A DNA stretch of 64,000 nt, taken from assembly GCA_041485285.1 (NCBI GenBank), contig JBGPJF010000002.1, positions 1-64,000 of the forward strand, given 5' to 3'. Below are positions 24,979-33,488 of this stretch, piece after piece. Origin of the DNA: DATEUP01 sp041485285 (GTDB lineage: Archaea > Thermoplasmatota > DTKX01 > DATEUP01). The position numbers and the translations under genes are program-made. The stretch's first letter is position 1. The number at the start of each line of letters is the position of its first letter. The notes beneath the pieces were generated by a model that saw only the letters and a program-made list of their open reading frames with translations, was not told the origin of the DNA and searched no databases.

Positions 24979-25914
24979 ATGGCGCACAAGGTCGCGATCG
25001 TAGGTTCGGGGCCGGCCGGCCTCACGGCAGCCATCTACGCGGCGCGGGCCAACCTCGAACCGGTCGTCATCGAGGGCCTCGAATGGGGGGGACAGCTCCA
25101 ACTTACCACCGAGGTCGAAAATTACCCCGGGTTCCCGAAGGGACTCCTCGGCCCCGAGATGATGAATCTCTTCCACGAACAGGCCGAGCGCTTCGGCACG
25201 AAATTCATCAAGTACGCGAATGTCGACAAGGTTGACTTTTCGACGCGGCCGTTCAAGCTGTGGGTCGCCGACGAACTGGTCGAGGCCGAGTCGGTCATCA
25301 TCGCGACGGGCGCCTCCGCGATGTGGCTGAACATCCCCTCCGAGCAGAAGCTGCGGAACAGGGGGGTCTCGGCCTGCGCGACCTGCGACGGCGCCCTGCC
25401 GATTTTCCGCAACCAGCACATCGCCGTCATCGGGGGCGGGGACACCGCGATGGAGGAGACGAGCTTCCTCACGAAGTTCGCTTCGCAGGTGACCGTGATT
25501 CACCGGCGGGACAAGTTCCGCGCATCGAAGATCATGCAGCAGCGGGTGCTCACGAATCCGAAGGTGAAGGTGAAGTGGAACTCCGTCGTCGAGGAGGTCC
25601 TCGGTCACGACGCGGTCGAGGGCGTGCGCGTCAAGGACTTGGTCACGGGCAAGAAGGACGATGTGCCGATCAAGGGCCTGTTCCTCGCCATCGGCCACAA
25701 GCCGAGCACGGAATTCCTGAAGGGACAGGTCGACATGGACGAGCAGGGCTACATCAAGATCCACGACAACACGCTTTGCAATGTCGAGGGCGTGTTCATC
25801 GCCGGCGACTGCTTCGACCGCCGCTACCGCCAGGCCGTCACGGCGGCGGGGTCGGGGTGCATGGCGGCCATCGACGCTGAGCGGTGGCTCGAAGCCCAGC
25901 ACGGCAAGCACTGA
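24979..25914 (+). CDS. trxB: Thioredoxin reductase
   Basis: A 311-residue flavoenzyme that passes electrons from NAD(P)H to thioredoxin-like proteins. FAD-binding IVGSGPAGLTAAIYAARA, active-site CATC in GVSACATCDGALP, NAD(P)-binding IAVIGGGDTAMEET, and FAD-contact VFIAGDCFDRRYRQA are all present. In the second nucleotide site, HRRDKFRA resembles the HRR motif associated with NADPH use. Length and domain order are standard. A thiol/disulfide (DCC-type) protein follows after 10 nt, which suggests a redox pair. Confidence 0.96.
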   Translation: MAHKVAIVGSGPAGLTAAIYAARANLEPVVIEGLEWGGQLQLTTEVENYPGFPKGLLGPEMMNLFHEQAERFGTKFIKYANVDKVDFSTRPFKLWVADELVEAESVIIATGASAMWLNIPSEQKLRNRGVSACATCDGALPIFRNQHIAVIGGGDTAMEETSFLTKFASQVTVIHRRDKFRASKIMQQRVLTNPKVKVKWNSVVEEVLGHDAVEGVRVKDLVTGKKDDVPIKGLFLAIGHKPSTEFLKGQVDMDEQGYIKIHDNTLCNVEGVFIAGDCFDRRYRQAVTAAGSGCMAAIDAERWLEAQHGKH

Positions 25915-25924
25915 GGCGGCGGGC

Positions 25925-26320
25925 GTGGCGAACGTTGCAGTCGCGCCCCGCGCGACGCTGATTTACGATTCAAACTGCGGCTCGTGCACGCGTTTTGCCA
26001 AACTCGTGGGGCGCCTTGACCTGCGCAGACGTTTGGTTTTCGTCTCGTTGTACGACCCCGTGATCGAGGCGCGGCTGCGCCCGAAACTGGGGGAGGCCTA
26101 TGACAAGTCCTTCCACCTGGAACTCGAGCCCGATGGCAAGGTGGTGTCCGGGGAGGACGCGCTCGAATACCTCGCTTCCTTGCTGCCGGCCATGGCGCCG
26201 CTTGGCGCCGTCGCCTTCAAGGTCCCCGGCGTCCGGGAAGTCCCCGCGCTCTTGTACCGCGCGTTTGCCGCCGGCCGCACTTGCGCGAAGGACACCGCGG
26301 AACGAGTCGGCAAAGATTAA
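25925..26320 (+). CDS. DCC-family thiol-disulfide protein (DUF393 type)
   Basis: A 131-residue protein with the family's N-terminal motif LIYDSNCGSCTRFAK, a YDxxCxxC redox-like site. The later YLASLLPAMAPLGAVAF and VPALLYRAFAAGRTCA are typical of DUF393/DCC proteins, proposed thiol oxidoreductases. GTG start 10 nt after the trxB stop; the frame is open upstream only inside trxB. Position suggests it takes electrons from or works beside thioredoxin reductase (inference). Confidence 0.75.
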   Translation: MANVAVAPRATLIYDSNCGSCTRFAKLVGRLDLRRRLVFVSLYDPVIEARLRPKLGEAYDKSFHLELEPDGKVVSGEDALEYLASLLPAMAPLGAVAFKVPGVREVPALLYRAFAAGRTCAKDTAERVGKD

Positions 26321-26344
26321 CGCCCGGCCCCTGTTTCGACGCGC

Positions 26345-27616
26345 GTGCGCGCCACATCCTTTGCCGTCCTCGCGCTCGCGGTGTTGGCCGTGGGCATCGC
26401 AGCGGCGGCCGCCGCTGAAGAGGAGCCCACCGGCGGCTACATCGCGAGGCCGCTGGACGTGGAGATGCTCTTCCCCGCCGACGACGCGGCCTTCCGCGAC
26501 GGCAACATCAGTGCCGTGGTCGAGGGAGACGGGGAGTCGGTCGCGTACTTCAGCGACGCGTTCACCAACGGGACGCTGGTCAACGCGTCTATCGACACCT
26601 CGGGCGTGGTGGCCAACGGGTCGGGCCCCGGCGTCGATTCGTACTACCGCTCGCCCGAGTTTGAACTGCCGCGCGTGTCGCCGGCGATCGAATGGCTCGG
26701 CTCGCTGGAGTTCACGACGAGCGGCACCAACGGGAACCTCACCGAGCTGTTCCTGATCCAGGTGCGCTTCGGCGACCTCACGCCGGGCCGCAACTGGTCC
26801 TCGTGGTTCAATGCGACTGCCGACGGGGACTTCGAAGCGGCCCTTGGCAACTCCAGCGACGCGTTGCGGGGCCTCGGGGCGCTGCAGTACCAATTCACGT
26901 TCTTGCAACCGACGAACATGTCGAACCCCCACATCAGCGGGATGCAGATCTGGTTCATCGGGCACATCGAGCGGCTCGAGGCGCGCCTTTCGACAGCGTC
27001 TGTATGGACGCTCGTGGCGACCGAAGCGGGGCGCTACAACGTATCGCTGAGCCTGCCCGAGGGAACCTCGACGATCGAGGCTCGCGTCTTCGACGCGCTC
27101 GGGGCCACGCGCATCGTCCGTGTGAACGTTACCCGCGACAACTCCCCGCCCGTGGTCGCCTCCGCCCCCCCGGACGGGGCGTCGATCCCTGCCGACGAGA
27201 GCGCGCCGATCCGGTTTGACGGCCCCATGGACGCGGCCACGGCCGCGGCTGGCATCGTCGTCCACGCCGATTTCCCGGTTGACCAAGTGTGGACCGCGGA
27301 CAACACGACGCTCATCCTCAGCGCGCAAGAGTCGGGCAAACGGGGACTTGTAACCGTTGCAATCGGCCCCGGCCTCAAAGACAAAGCGGGCAACGCCTTC
27401 GCGGGCAATGTGACCTTCACTTACCAGATGGGCAAGCCCCTCGAACCGCAGCAGAGCGTCACGCCGCTGGTCATTGCGGTATTCGGCATCGTCGGGCTGG
27501 CCGCCATCGGCGTCCTCTTCATGGCCCAACGCTCGAAGAAGGAGCGCCAGGAGCACGCCGACCGGGTGCGCGGTGAGATGGAGGCCCAAGCGGCAAAGCC
27601 GCCCAAGGGCGCGTGA
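26345..27616 (+). CDS. Secreted membrane-anchored protein with Ig-like (Big_5-type) domain
   Basis: A 423-residue protein. Residues 1-23 form a signal peptide ending in a run of Ala. The middle is beta-rich with many NxS/T sequons. Residues about 260-355, opening SAPPDGASIPADESAPIRFDG without interruption in the protein, resemble the SbsA/Big_5 Ig-like domain ('P..GA..v...' then 'F...MD'). A transmembrane helix at about 375-397 and a basic, Lys/Glu-rich tail anchor it in the membrane. GTG start. Ligand unknown; a cell-envelope role is inferred. Confidence 0.8.
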   Translation: MRATSFAVLALAVLAVGIAAAAAAEEEPTGGYIARPLDVEMLFPADDAAFRDGNISAVVEGDGESVAYFSDAFTNGTLVNASIDTSGVVANGSGPGVDSYYRSPEFELPRVSPAIEWLGSLEFTTSGTNGNLTELFLIQVRFGDLTPGRNWSSWFNATADGDFEAALGNSSDALRGLGALQYQFTFLQPTNMSNPHISGMQIWFIGHIERLEARLSTASVWTLVATEAGRYNVSLSLPEGTSTIEARVFDALGATRIVRVNVTRDNSPPVVASAPPDGASIPADESAPIRFDGPMDAATAAAGIVVHADFPVDQVWTADNTTLILSAQESGKRGLVTVAIGPGLKDKAGNAFAGNVTFTYQMGKPLEPQQSVTPLVIAVFGIVGLAAIGVLFMAQRSKKERQEHADRVRGEMEAQAAKPPKGA

Positions 27617-27708
27617 CCCTCTGGGTGGGCCCCCAGCCTTCGGCGAAGTCAAGCCGACCCTTTAAGTCCATATGCGCGTTGGCCGAATCCCCTGGAAGAG
27701 GGCCCCTC

Positions 27709-29463
27709 ATGAGCGAGAACCGCGTCTCCGTCAAGATCGGCGGCGAGGCCGGCTACGGCATTATGACCGCGGGCGGTGCCCTCGGCAAGGCCTTCGCCCG
27801 CGGAGGGCTCCACGTCCACACCTACTCGGAATTCCCCTCGCTCATCCGCGGCGGCCACAACACCTACCAGATCTGCGCGGCGCCGGAGACCGTCTTCGCG
27901 CATTGGGACAAGATCCAGGTGCTGCTTGCGCTGAACGAGGAGACCATCGCCCTCCACTGGCAGGAACTCACGCCCGGCGGCGCGATCATCTACGACAACA
28001 AAAAGGTCCAACTGAAGCCTGACCTCGTGAAGCGCACCGATGTCCACATCGCGGGCGTGCCCCTCGAGGAGATTGCCGACAAGGCCGGCGGCAAGATCAT
28101 GATGAACACGGTGTCGCTTGGCGCGGCGCTGTCGATGTGCGACTTCCCCTTCGAGTACCTGGAGGGCGCGCTGCGCGACCAGTTCGCCAAGAAGAAGGAG
28201 ATCGGCGACCAGAACGTGGCCGCCGCGAAGGCGGGGTACGATTTCATCAGTGCGAATTTCGCGGAGCTGCGACCCGCCCACGTGAGGCCGGTCCCGGGCG
28301 CCCCGAAGCGGATCCTCATCGCCGGCAATGACGCGACCGCGCTCGGCGCGATCCGCGCGGGCGTCAAGCTGCACGCGCAGTACCCGATGACCCCCGCGTC
28401 GTCGATCCTCCACCTCATGGCGGCCCACGAGCGCAACTACAACCTCGTGGCCAAGCAGGTGGAGGACGAGATTGCCGGGATCAACTTCGCCATCGGCGCG
28501 AATTTCGCGGGGGCGCGCGCAATGGCCGCGACCTCCGGCGGCGGCTTCTCGCTGATGGTCGAAGCCCTCGGGATGGCCGGCATGTGCGAGGTGCCCCTCG
28601 TGATCGTGGAGGTCATGCGCCCGGGGCCCTCGACGGGCATGCCGACCTGGACCGACCAGGGCGACCTCCAATTTGTCATCCACGCGTCGCAGGGCGAGTT
28701 CCCGCGGCTCATCATTGCGCCGGGCGACCAGGAGGAGCTCTTCTTTGAGACGTTCAACGCGTTCAACTTCGCCGAGCGCTACCAGATGCCGGTCATCGTG
28801 CTCTCGGACAAGTACATCGCCGAGGGGATGCGCACCTACGAGCCGTTCAAGTGGCAGGACCTCAAGGTCAACCGCGGCAAGCTCATCACGGAAGCCGAGG
28901 CCCAGGAGCTCTTCAAGAAGGACGGCGGCGACTGGTTCAAGCGGTACCGGTTCACGGAGGACGGCATCTCACCGCGCTCGCTGCCCGGGATGAAGGGCGG
29001 GATGTTCGTGGCGGCCACCGACGAGCACGACGAGACCGGCGAGATCGTCGAGGCCGCCGAGAACCGGACGATGATGATGTCGAAGCGGATGCACAAGCTC
29101 GAGGTCATCGCAAAGGAGTTGCCGGGCCCGAAGTTCTACGGCCCCAAGGAGGCGGACCTCACGCTCGTGTGCTTCGGCTCCTCGAAAATGCCGGTGCTCG
29201 AGACCTTCAAGGACTTCGAGCGCAACAACCTCAAGGTCAACATGCTCCACTTCGTCTATATGCACCCGTTCCCGACGGCCGACGCGGCGGCCAAACTCAA
29301 GTCCTGCAAGAAGTGGGCCGTGCTCGAGGCCAACTACAACGGCCAGTTCGAGGCGCTCGTCGCGGAGAAGACGGGCATGCGCCCGGCGCACTCGTTCAGG
29401 CGGTGGGACGGCCGGCCGTTTTCGCCGGAGTGGCTCTTCTCCAAAGTCGAGGAGGTGCTGTAA
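27709..29463 (+). CDS. korA: 2-oxoacid:ferredoxin oxidoreductase, fused gamma-alpha subunit
   Basis: Catalyses, with KorB, CoA-dependent oxidation of 2-oxoacids (2-oxoglutarate or pyruvate type) with ferredoxin as acceptor. The 584-residue chain starts with the gamma-type domain (VSVKIGGEAGYGIM, SEFPSLIRGGHNTYQI) to about 185, followed by the alpha domain containing HAQYPMTPASSIL, the YPITP-like substrate/CoA motif, and QVEDEIAGINFAIGA. The ATG at 27709 is chosen over the earlier in-frame start because a TATA box (CCTTTAAG near 27660) and GAAGAGG 7 nt upstream support it and the extra residues have no family match. korB follows directly. Exact oxoacid specificity is not certain. Confidence 0.92.
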   Translation: MSENRVSVKIGGEAGYGIMTAGGALGKAFARGGLHVHTYSEFPSLIRGGHNTYQICAAPETVFAHWDKIQVLLALNEETIALHWQELTPGGAIIYDNKKVQLKPDLVKRTDVHIAGVPLEEIADKAGGKIMMNTVSLGAALSMCDFPFEYLEGALRDQFAKKKEIGDQNVAAAKAGYDFISANFAELRPAHVRPVPGAPKRILIAGNDATALGAIRAGVKLHAQYPMTPASSILHLMAAHERNYNLVAKQVEDEIAGINFAIGANFAGARAMAATSGGGFSLMVEALGMAGMCEVPLVIVEVMRPGPSTGMPTWTDQGDLQFVIHASQGEFPRLIIAPGDQEELFFETFNAFNFAERYQMPVIVLSDKYIAEGMRTYEPFKWQDLKVNRGKLITEAEAQELFKKDGGDWFKRYRFTEDGISPRSLPGMKGGMFVAATDEHDETGEIVEAAENRTMMMSKRMHKLEVIAKELPGPKFYGPKEADLTLVCFGSSKMPVLETFKDFERNNLKVNMLHFVYMHPFPTADAAAKLKSCKKWAVLEANYNGQFEALVAEKTGMRPAHSFRRWDGRPFSPEWLFSKVEEVL

Positions 29464-30321
29464 ATGGCGGTAACGGCGAAGGAACTGAACACGGTGCTGA
29501 AACCCGACTGGTGCCCCGGCTGCGGGGACTTCGCGATCCTCAACGGCCTCAAAGCCTCCGTCGCAGAAGCCGGGCTCGAGGCCCACAACACGCTGGTCGT
29601 CTCGGGGATCGGATGCTCGTCGAAGCTCCCGCACTGGATCAAGTGCTACGGCTTCCACACGCTGCACGGCCGCTCGCTGCCGGTCGCGCAGGGCGCGCGG
29701 ATGGCCAACCACGAGATGAACATCATCGTGATCAGCGGCGACGGCGACGGGTACGGCATCGGGATGGGCCACTTCGTGCACGCGATGCGCCGCAACATGC
29801 GGATGTCGGTCATTGTGCACAACAACCAGACGTACGGGCTCACGACTGGCCAGACCTCGCCCACCTCGGACCTCGGGTACAAGTCGAAGTCCACGCCGCT
29901 TGGCAACACCGAGCACCCCGTGAACCCGATTGCGATGGGCATCGTCGGGGGCGCGAGTTTCGTGGCACGCGCATTTGCCGGCGATGTCAAGCACATGAAA
30001 ATGGTGCTCACGGCGGCGCTGAAGCACAACGGCTTCGCGCTCGTGGACGTGTACCAGCCGTGCGTGACCTTCAACAAAGTGAACACCTACGACTTCTTCC
30101 GCGAGAAGACCTACAAGCTTGAGGACGAAAAGCACAACCCGGCCGACAAGGACGCCGCGATGAAGCGGGCGATGGACACCGACCGCTTGGCCATCGGCAT
30201 TTTCCTGAACGAGACGCGCGCGACCTTCGAAGGGATGCACCCGGCGCTGGCGCAGGGGCCGCTCGTGAAGGCGGACATCTCGAATATCGACCTCACGAAG
30301 GCGATGGAAGAGTTCTATTGA
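29464..30321 (+). CDS. korB: 2-oxoacid:ferredoxin oxidoreductase, beta subunit
   Basis: The 285-residue thiamine-diphosphate subunit of the KorAB enzyme. WCPGCGDFAIL and GIGCSSKLP give Cys ligands for the single [4Fe-4S] cluster, with a fourth Cys in YQPCVTFN. The TPP/Mg motif is GDGDGYGIGMGHFVHAMRRN followed by the NNQTYGLTTGQ stretch. The ATG directly abuts the korA stop, so the two subunits are coupled. No separate delta (ferredoxin-type) subunit is encoded nearby, as expected for the two-subunit form. Confidence 0.94.
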   Translation: MAVTAKELNTVLKPDWCPGCGDFAILNGLKASVAEAGLEAHNTLVVSGIGCSSKLPHWIKCYGFHTLHGRSLPVAQGARMANHEMNIIVISGDGDGYGIGMGHFVHAMRRNMRMSVIVHNNQTYGLTTGQTSPTSDLGYKSKSTPLGNTEHPVNPIAMGIVGGASFVARAFAGDVKHMKMVLTAALKHNGFALVDVYQPCVTFNKVNTYDFFREKTYKLEDEKHNPADKDAAMKRAMDTDRLAIGIFLNETRATFEGMHPALAQGPLVKADISNIDLTKAMEEFY

Positions 30322-30337
30322 ACCGGGGGGCCGGGCC

Positions 30338-31012
30338 GTGGGAAAGAACCGGCCCGCAGGCGACCTCTACGGCGAGGGCCACGGCATCGACGTGGTGCAG
30401 GCCAACGACTTCGTGAACAAGCTCGCGCGCGACGAGGACGAACTGCTCCTTGGGATCCGCAAGTACTGCCGCGAGATGAACCTGCCAAACATCAACCCGG
30501 AAGAGGGCCGCGTGCTGCAGATGCTCGCGCAGATGGCGGGGACGAAGCGGGCGCTCGAAGTCGGCACCTGCACGGGGTACAGCGCCATCTGGATTGCACG
30601 GGGACTTGCGCCCGACGCGCTGCTCGAAACCATCGAGATGGACGAAGGCCGCGCGCGGCTATCCGAGGAAAATTTCCGCAAGGCGGGCGTGGACAAGAAG
30701 GTCAAAGTGCTGCGCGGCAAAGCCCTCGATGTGATGGCCAAGCTTCCCGACAGGGCCTACGACTTCGTGTTCATTGACGCGGAGAAGACCGAATATTCCG
30801 ACTACCTGCGCGAGTCGCTCCGTTTGTGTCACAAGGGCTCCGTGATTTGCGCGGACAACATGTACGCGATGGGCAAGCTGTTTGAGGATGATGTCGACGA
30901 CTACACGGAATCCATCAAGGAGTTCCACAAGCGGCTTTTCTCGAACCAGCGCCTGCGGTCGACGATCTTGCCGGTGTCCGACGGCGTGAGTTGGAGCATC
31001 GTGCGAAGTTGA
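30338..31012 (+). CDS. SAM-dependent O-methyltransferase (CCoAOMT-like, COG4122)
   Basis: A 224-residue methyltransferase. KRALEVGTCTGYSAIWIA is the SAM-binding motif I, ETIEMDEGRA supplies the acidic residue that holds the ribose, and YDFVFIDAEKTEYSDYL carries the metal-binding Asp region typical of the caffeoyl-CoA/catechol O-methyltransferase class. ICADNMYA is the next metal/acceptor segment. Archaeal members methylate unknown small phenolic or cofactor-like acceptors. GTG start 16 nt after korB suggests the same transcript. Confidence 0.85.
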   Translation: MGKNRPAGDLYGEGHGIDVVQANDFVNKLARDEDELLLGIRKYCREMNLPNINPEEGRVLQMLAQMAGTKRALEVGTCTGYSAIWIARGLAPDALLETIEMDEGRARLSEENFRKAGVDKKVKVLRGKALDVMAKLPDRAYDFVFIDAEKTEYSDYLRESLRLCHKGSVICADNMYAMGKLFEDDVDDYTESIKEFHKRLFSNQRLRSTILPVSDGVSWSIVRS

Positions 31013-31074
31013 GCTGGCCGCTGGCCTGGCAAACAACCATAACCGGCCGCATTCATGCAAAGGCCGGTCGCCTT

Positions 31075-32529
31075 ATGCTCGCAACCACGGACTCCCACCG
31101 CAAGCTGTTCATCGCCAACGAATGGACACCGTCCTCGGACGGCAAGGAGACCGAGGTCCGCGACCCGTCGTCGAACGAGGTCATCGCGCATGCCGCTGCG
31201 GCCACCCGCGAAGACGCCAAGCGCGCCATCGACGCCGCGCAAACCGCCTTCGACGGCCCGTGGGGCCAGATGACCCCTTCCGACCGCGGCAAGGCCCTGT
31301 GGAAATGGGCGCAGGTGCTCACAGAAAAGCGCGACACGATCGCGGAGACCGAGACGCGCAACCAAGGAAAGACGCTGCGCGAGGCGCGCGCGGACATCGC
31401 GTTTGCAATCCAGACGCTCGAGTACTACGCCGGCATGTCGGACAAAATCGAAGGGTCCACCATTCCGGTTCCGGGGCCGAGGCTCAACTACACGCTGCGC
31501 GAACCCGTCGGGGTGACCGTCCACATCGCGCCGTGGAACTACCCGTTCCAGCTGGCGATGCGCAGCCTGGCCCCCGCGATCGCGGCCGGAAACACGGCGG
31601 TGCTGAAGCCCGCGAGCATCACGCCGCTCTCATCGCTCGCAATGGCCGAGGCCGCGCTGGCAGCGGGCCTACCGGCCGGGACCTTCAACGTCGTCACCGG
31701 AGGCGGCTCAACGGTCGGCGATGCGCTCCTCACGCACCCCAAAACCGCCTCAATCGCCTTCACGGGCTCCGTCACGACGGGCCTGCAGGTCGCAGCCGCC
31801 GCGGCAAGCAAGGTCGTCCCCGTCACCCTCGAGCTTGGCGGGAAGTCCCCGAACATCGTGTTCGACGACGCGGACATCGCGGCCGCGGTCAAGGGCGTCA
31901 TGTACGGCATCTTCCTCAACGCTGGCCAGATGTGCTGGGCCGGATCGCGCCTGCTCGTCCATGAGCCGATCGCCAAGCAGTTCCTCGACGCGCTAAAGCT
32001 CGAGACCGAAAAGCTGGCGCTCGGTCCGGGCCTCGACAAGGCGACGCGCATGGGGCCCTTGGTGTCGGGCGAGCACCGGGCGACCGTGGAGAGCTACGTC
32101 GAAAAGGGGAGGCACGAAGCCAAGCTTTTCACGGGGGGCCATGCCGTAACCGACCCCAAGCTTGCCAAGGGAAATTACATGCAGCCGACGATTTTCACGG
32201 AGGTGCCGCGCGGCGCGGTCATCGCCAAGGAGGAGATCTTCGGCCCCGTCCTGGCCGTGTTCACCTTCAAGGACGAGCGTGAGGCGCTCGAGATCGCGAA
32301 TGATTCGACCTTTGGGCTCTATTCCGGGATTTGGACGAAAAGCCTCGGGCGCGCGCACCGCGTCGCGGCGAAACTGCAGGCGGGGATGGTCGCGGTCAAC
32401 GAGTACCCCGTGACCTTCCCGATGACGCCCTTTGGCGGCTACAAGATGTCGGGCGTGGGCTACGAGCAGGGGCAGGACGCCGTTTACCACTATACGCGGC
32501 TCAAGAACGTCACCGTGAGGCTGGACTGA
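31075..32529 (+). CDS. Aldehyde dehydrogenase (NAD(P)+-dependent)
   Basis: A 484-residue ALDH that oxidises an aldehyde to the acid. Substrate/cofactor core APWNYPF, KPASITPL, AFTGSVTTG, catalytic Glu in LELGGKSPNIV and nucleophilic Cys in NAGQMCWAGSR are all present, as is EEIFGPVLAVF. Closest to the betaine/gamma-aminobutyraldehyde and general NAD aldehyde dehydrogenases, but the substrate is not fixed. ATG at 31075 follows a TATA-like CCATAACC near 31037-31044; the open upstream frame overlaps the previous gene. Its last 20 bp overlap the convergent UPF0175 gene. Confidence 0.92.
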   Translation: MLATTDSHRKLFIANEWTPSSDGKETEVRDPSSNEVIAHAAAATREDAKRAIDAAQTAFDGPWGQMTPSDRGKALWKWAQVLTEKRDTIAETETRNQGKTLREARADIAFAIQTLEYYAGMSDKIEGSTIPVPGPRLNYTLREPVGVTVHIAPWNYPFQLAMRSLAPAIAAGNTAVLKPASITPLSSLAMAEAALAAGLPAGTFNVVTGGGSTVGDALLTHPKTASIAFTGSVTTGLQVAAAAASKVVPVTLELGGKSPNIVFDDADIAAAVKGVMYGIFLNAGQMCWAGSRLLVHEPIAKQFLDALKLETEKLALGPGLDKATRMGPLVSGEHRATVESYVEKGRHEAKLFTGGHAVTDPKLAKGNYMQPTIFTEVPRGAVIAKEEIFGPVLAVFTFKDEREALEIANDSTFGLYSGIWTKSLGRAHRVAAKLQAGMVAVNEYPVTFPMTPFGGYKMSGVGYEQGQDAVYHYTRLKNVTVRLD

Positions 32530-32836
32530 GGCTCCGCTCAAGCCTCAACTGTCGCATTGACTCAAGCGCATCGAGCATGATGTCCATCGTGACGTTGCCT
32601 CTAACGCCGTGCCGGAGAAGCACCTCGATCATGTCGCGGGTCGTCACGTTTGCAAGGCGACCGGCTTCGCCGAGGCTGATCTCGCCCCGGCGGTAAAGCT
32701 CAACGGCGTGTCGCTCGCCTCCCAGGGCGAGAAGCTGACGCATCGCCGTCGACTCGTCGACGTGTTCCCTCCGCGCCCGATCCTTCACTGACCGAACGAT
32801 TTCTGGCGGCAAACGCACGCTCTTGACGACGTCCAT
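32510..32836 (-). CDS. UPF0175-type antitoxin-like protein with RHH-like N terminus
   Basis: A 108-residue protein. The N terminus, KSVRLPPEIVRSVKDRAR, looks like a ribbon-helix-helix DNA-binding segment. The middle, YRRGEISLGEAGRLANVTTR followed by DMIEVLLRHGV, is the UPF0175 signature, a family paired with PIN-domain toxins. ATG starts immediately after the PIN gene's stop with no gap, so they form one operon with the toxin first. It probably neutralises the PIN nuclease and may bind their promoter (inference). Its end overlaps the ALDH gene by 20 bp. Confidence 0.8.
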   Translation of the reverse strand: MDVVKSVRLPPEIVRSVKDRARREHVDESTAMRQLLALGGERHAVELYRRGEISLGEAGRLANVTTRDMIEVLLRHGVRGNVTMDIMLDALESMRQLRLERSLSPASR

Positions 32837-33337
32837 CTAATTCACCCCGATGACGTTCTTGGCGATGTAATACTCGTCCTCGGCGATCATGGGGGCAAGC
32901 TGGTCCAACAAACGAAGGCCCTCTGCCTGCGTGAGAGACCGGTCGCGGACCATCTCGACGAGGAGCGATGCCGGAGTGAGCCGTGGAATGCGCAGAGATC
33001 GAAGCTTCTTGAGGAAGGAACCATCGTCGCTAACGACGACGTCGGCGCGCGCGGTCAGGTAGAGCCGCAGCGCATCTTCCTCGCCGGGCGCGAGGCGAAG
33101 ATCCGCCAGGATGGCCTCGGCCTGCGGCATCCGGCGTCCCTCCCGCGTCGCGACTCGGCCGCCCTTCACGTTCCGTTCGATAAGGAGAGCATCACCGTGA
33201 CCACCGGCCTTGCCCTGGTCGATGGCTTCCCGCTGGACGGCTGGCGCGAGTACGATTTCGTGAGCCTTGGAGATGACTTCCTTCGCCCCGGCCTTCGTCA
33301 GCTTGACGATGGCGTCGGTGTCCATTGCGAGCTTCAC
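32837..33337 (-). CDS. PIN-domain (DUF3368-like) toxin nuclease
   Basis: A 166-residue protein with PIN acidic residues: Asp in LAMDTDAIVKL near the N terminus, Glu in VQREAIDQG, and Asp in ADVVVSDDGSFLKKL near 115, followed by RIPRLTPASLLVEM as in DUF3368-type PIN proteins. These are metal-dependent ribonucleases. The GTG at 33337 is chosen because the PIN fold starts right there and the AT-rich promoter with repeats lies just upstream; the frame is open further up but that region is GC-poor and has no family match. It precedes the UPF0175 partner. Confidence 0.8.
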   Translation of the reverse strand: MKLAMDTDAIVKLTKAGAKEVISKAHEIVLAPAVQREAIDQGKAGGHGDALLIERNVKGGRVATREGRRMPQAEAILADLRLAPGEEDALRLYLTARADVVVSDDGSFLKKLRSLRIPRLTPASLLVEMVRDRSLTQAEGLRLLDQLAPMIAEDEYYIAKNVIGVN

Positions 33338-33362
33338 ACTACAAAGTTTACAAACAACTACA
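33338..33362 (-). promoter_or_regulatory. Putative operator/promoter of the PIN-UPF0175 pair
   Basis: Read on the plus strand, ACTACA occurs at 33338-33343 and again at 33357-33362, flanking the imperfect palindrome GTTTACAAAC at 33346-33355. The block is strikingly AT-rich for this genome and sits directly before the GTG of the toxin gene, where an autoregulatory site would be expected. Confidence 0.4.
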
Positions 33363-33488
33363 TGAAGGTTTTCTTGACGGATGAAGGAAAACCGAGGCAA
33401 GACAGCGACCAGCCGGCAACTGCCGCCGCAGGGGCCCTTCAGGGGTACCTTGATTTGGCGCCGGGCGCCTGCTTGTCGGGCGATAGCC

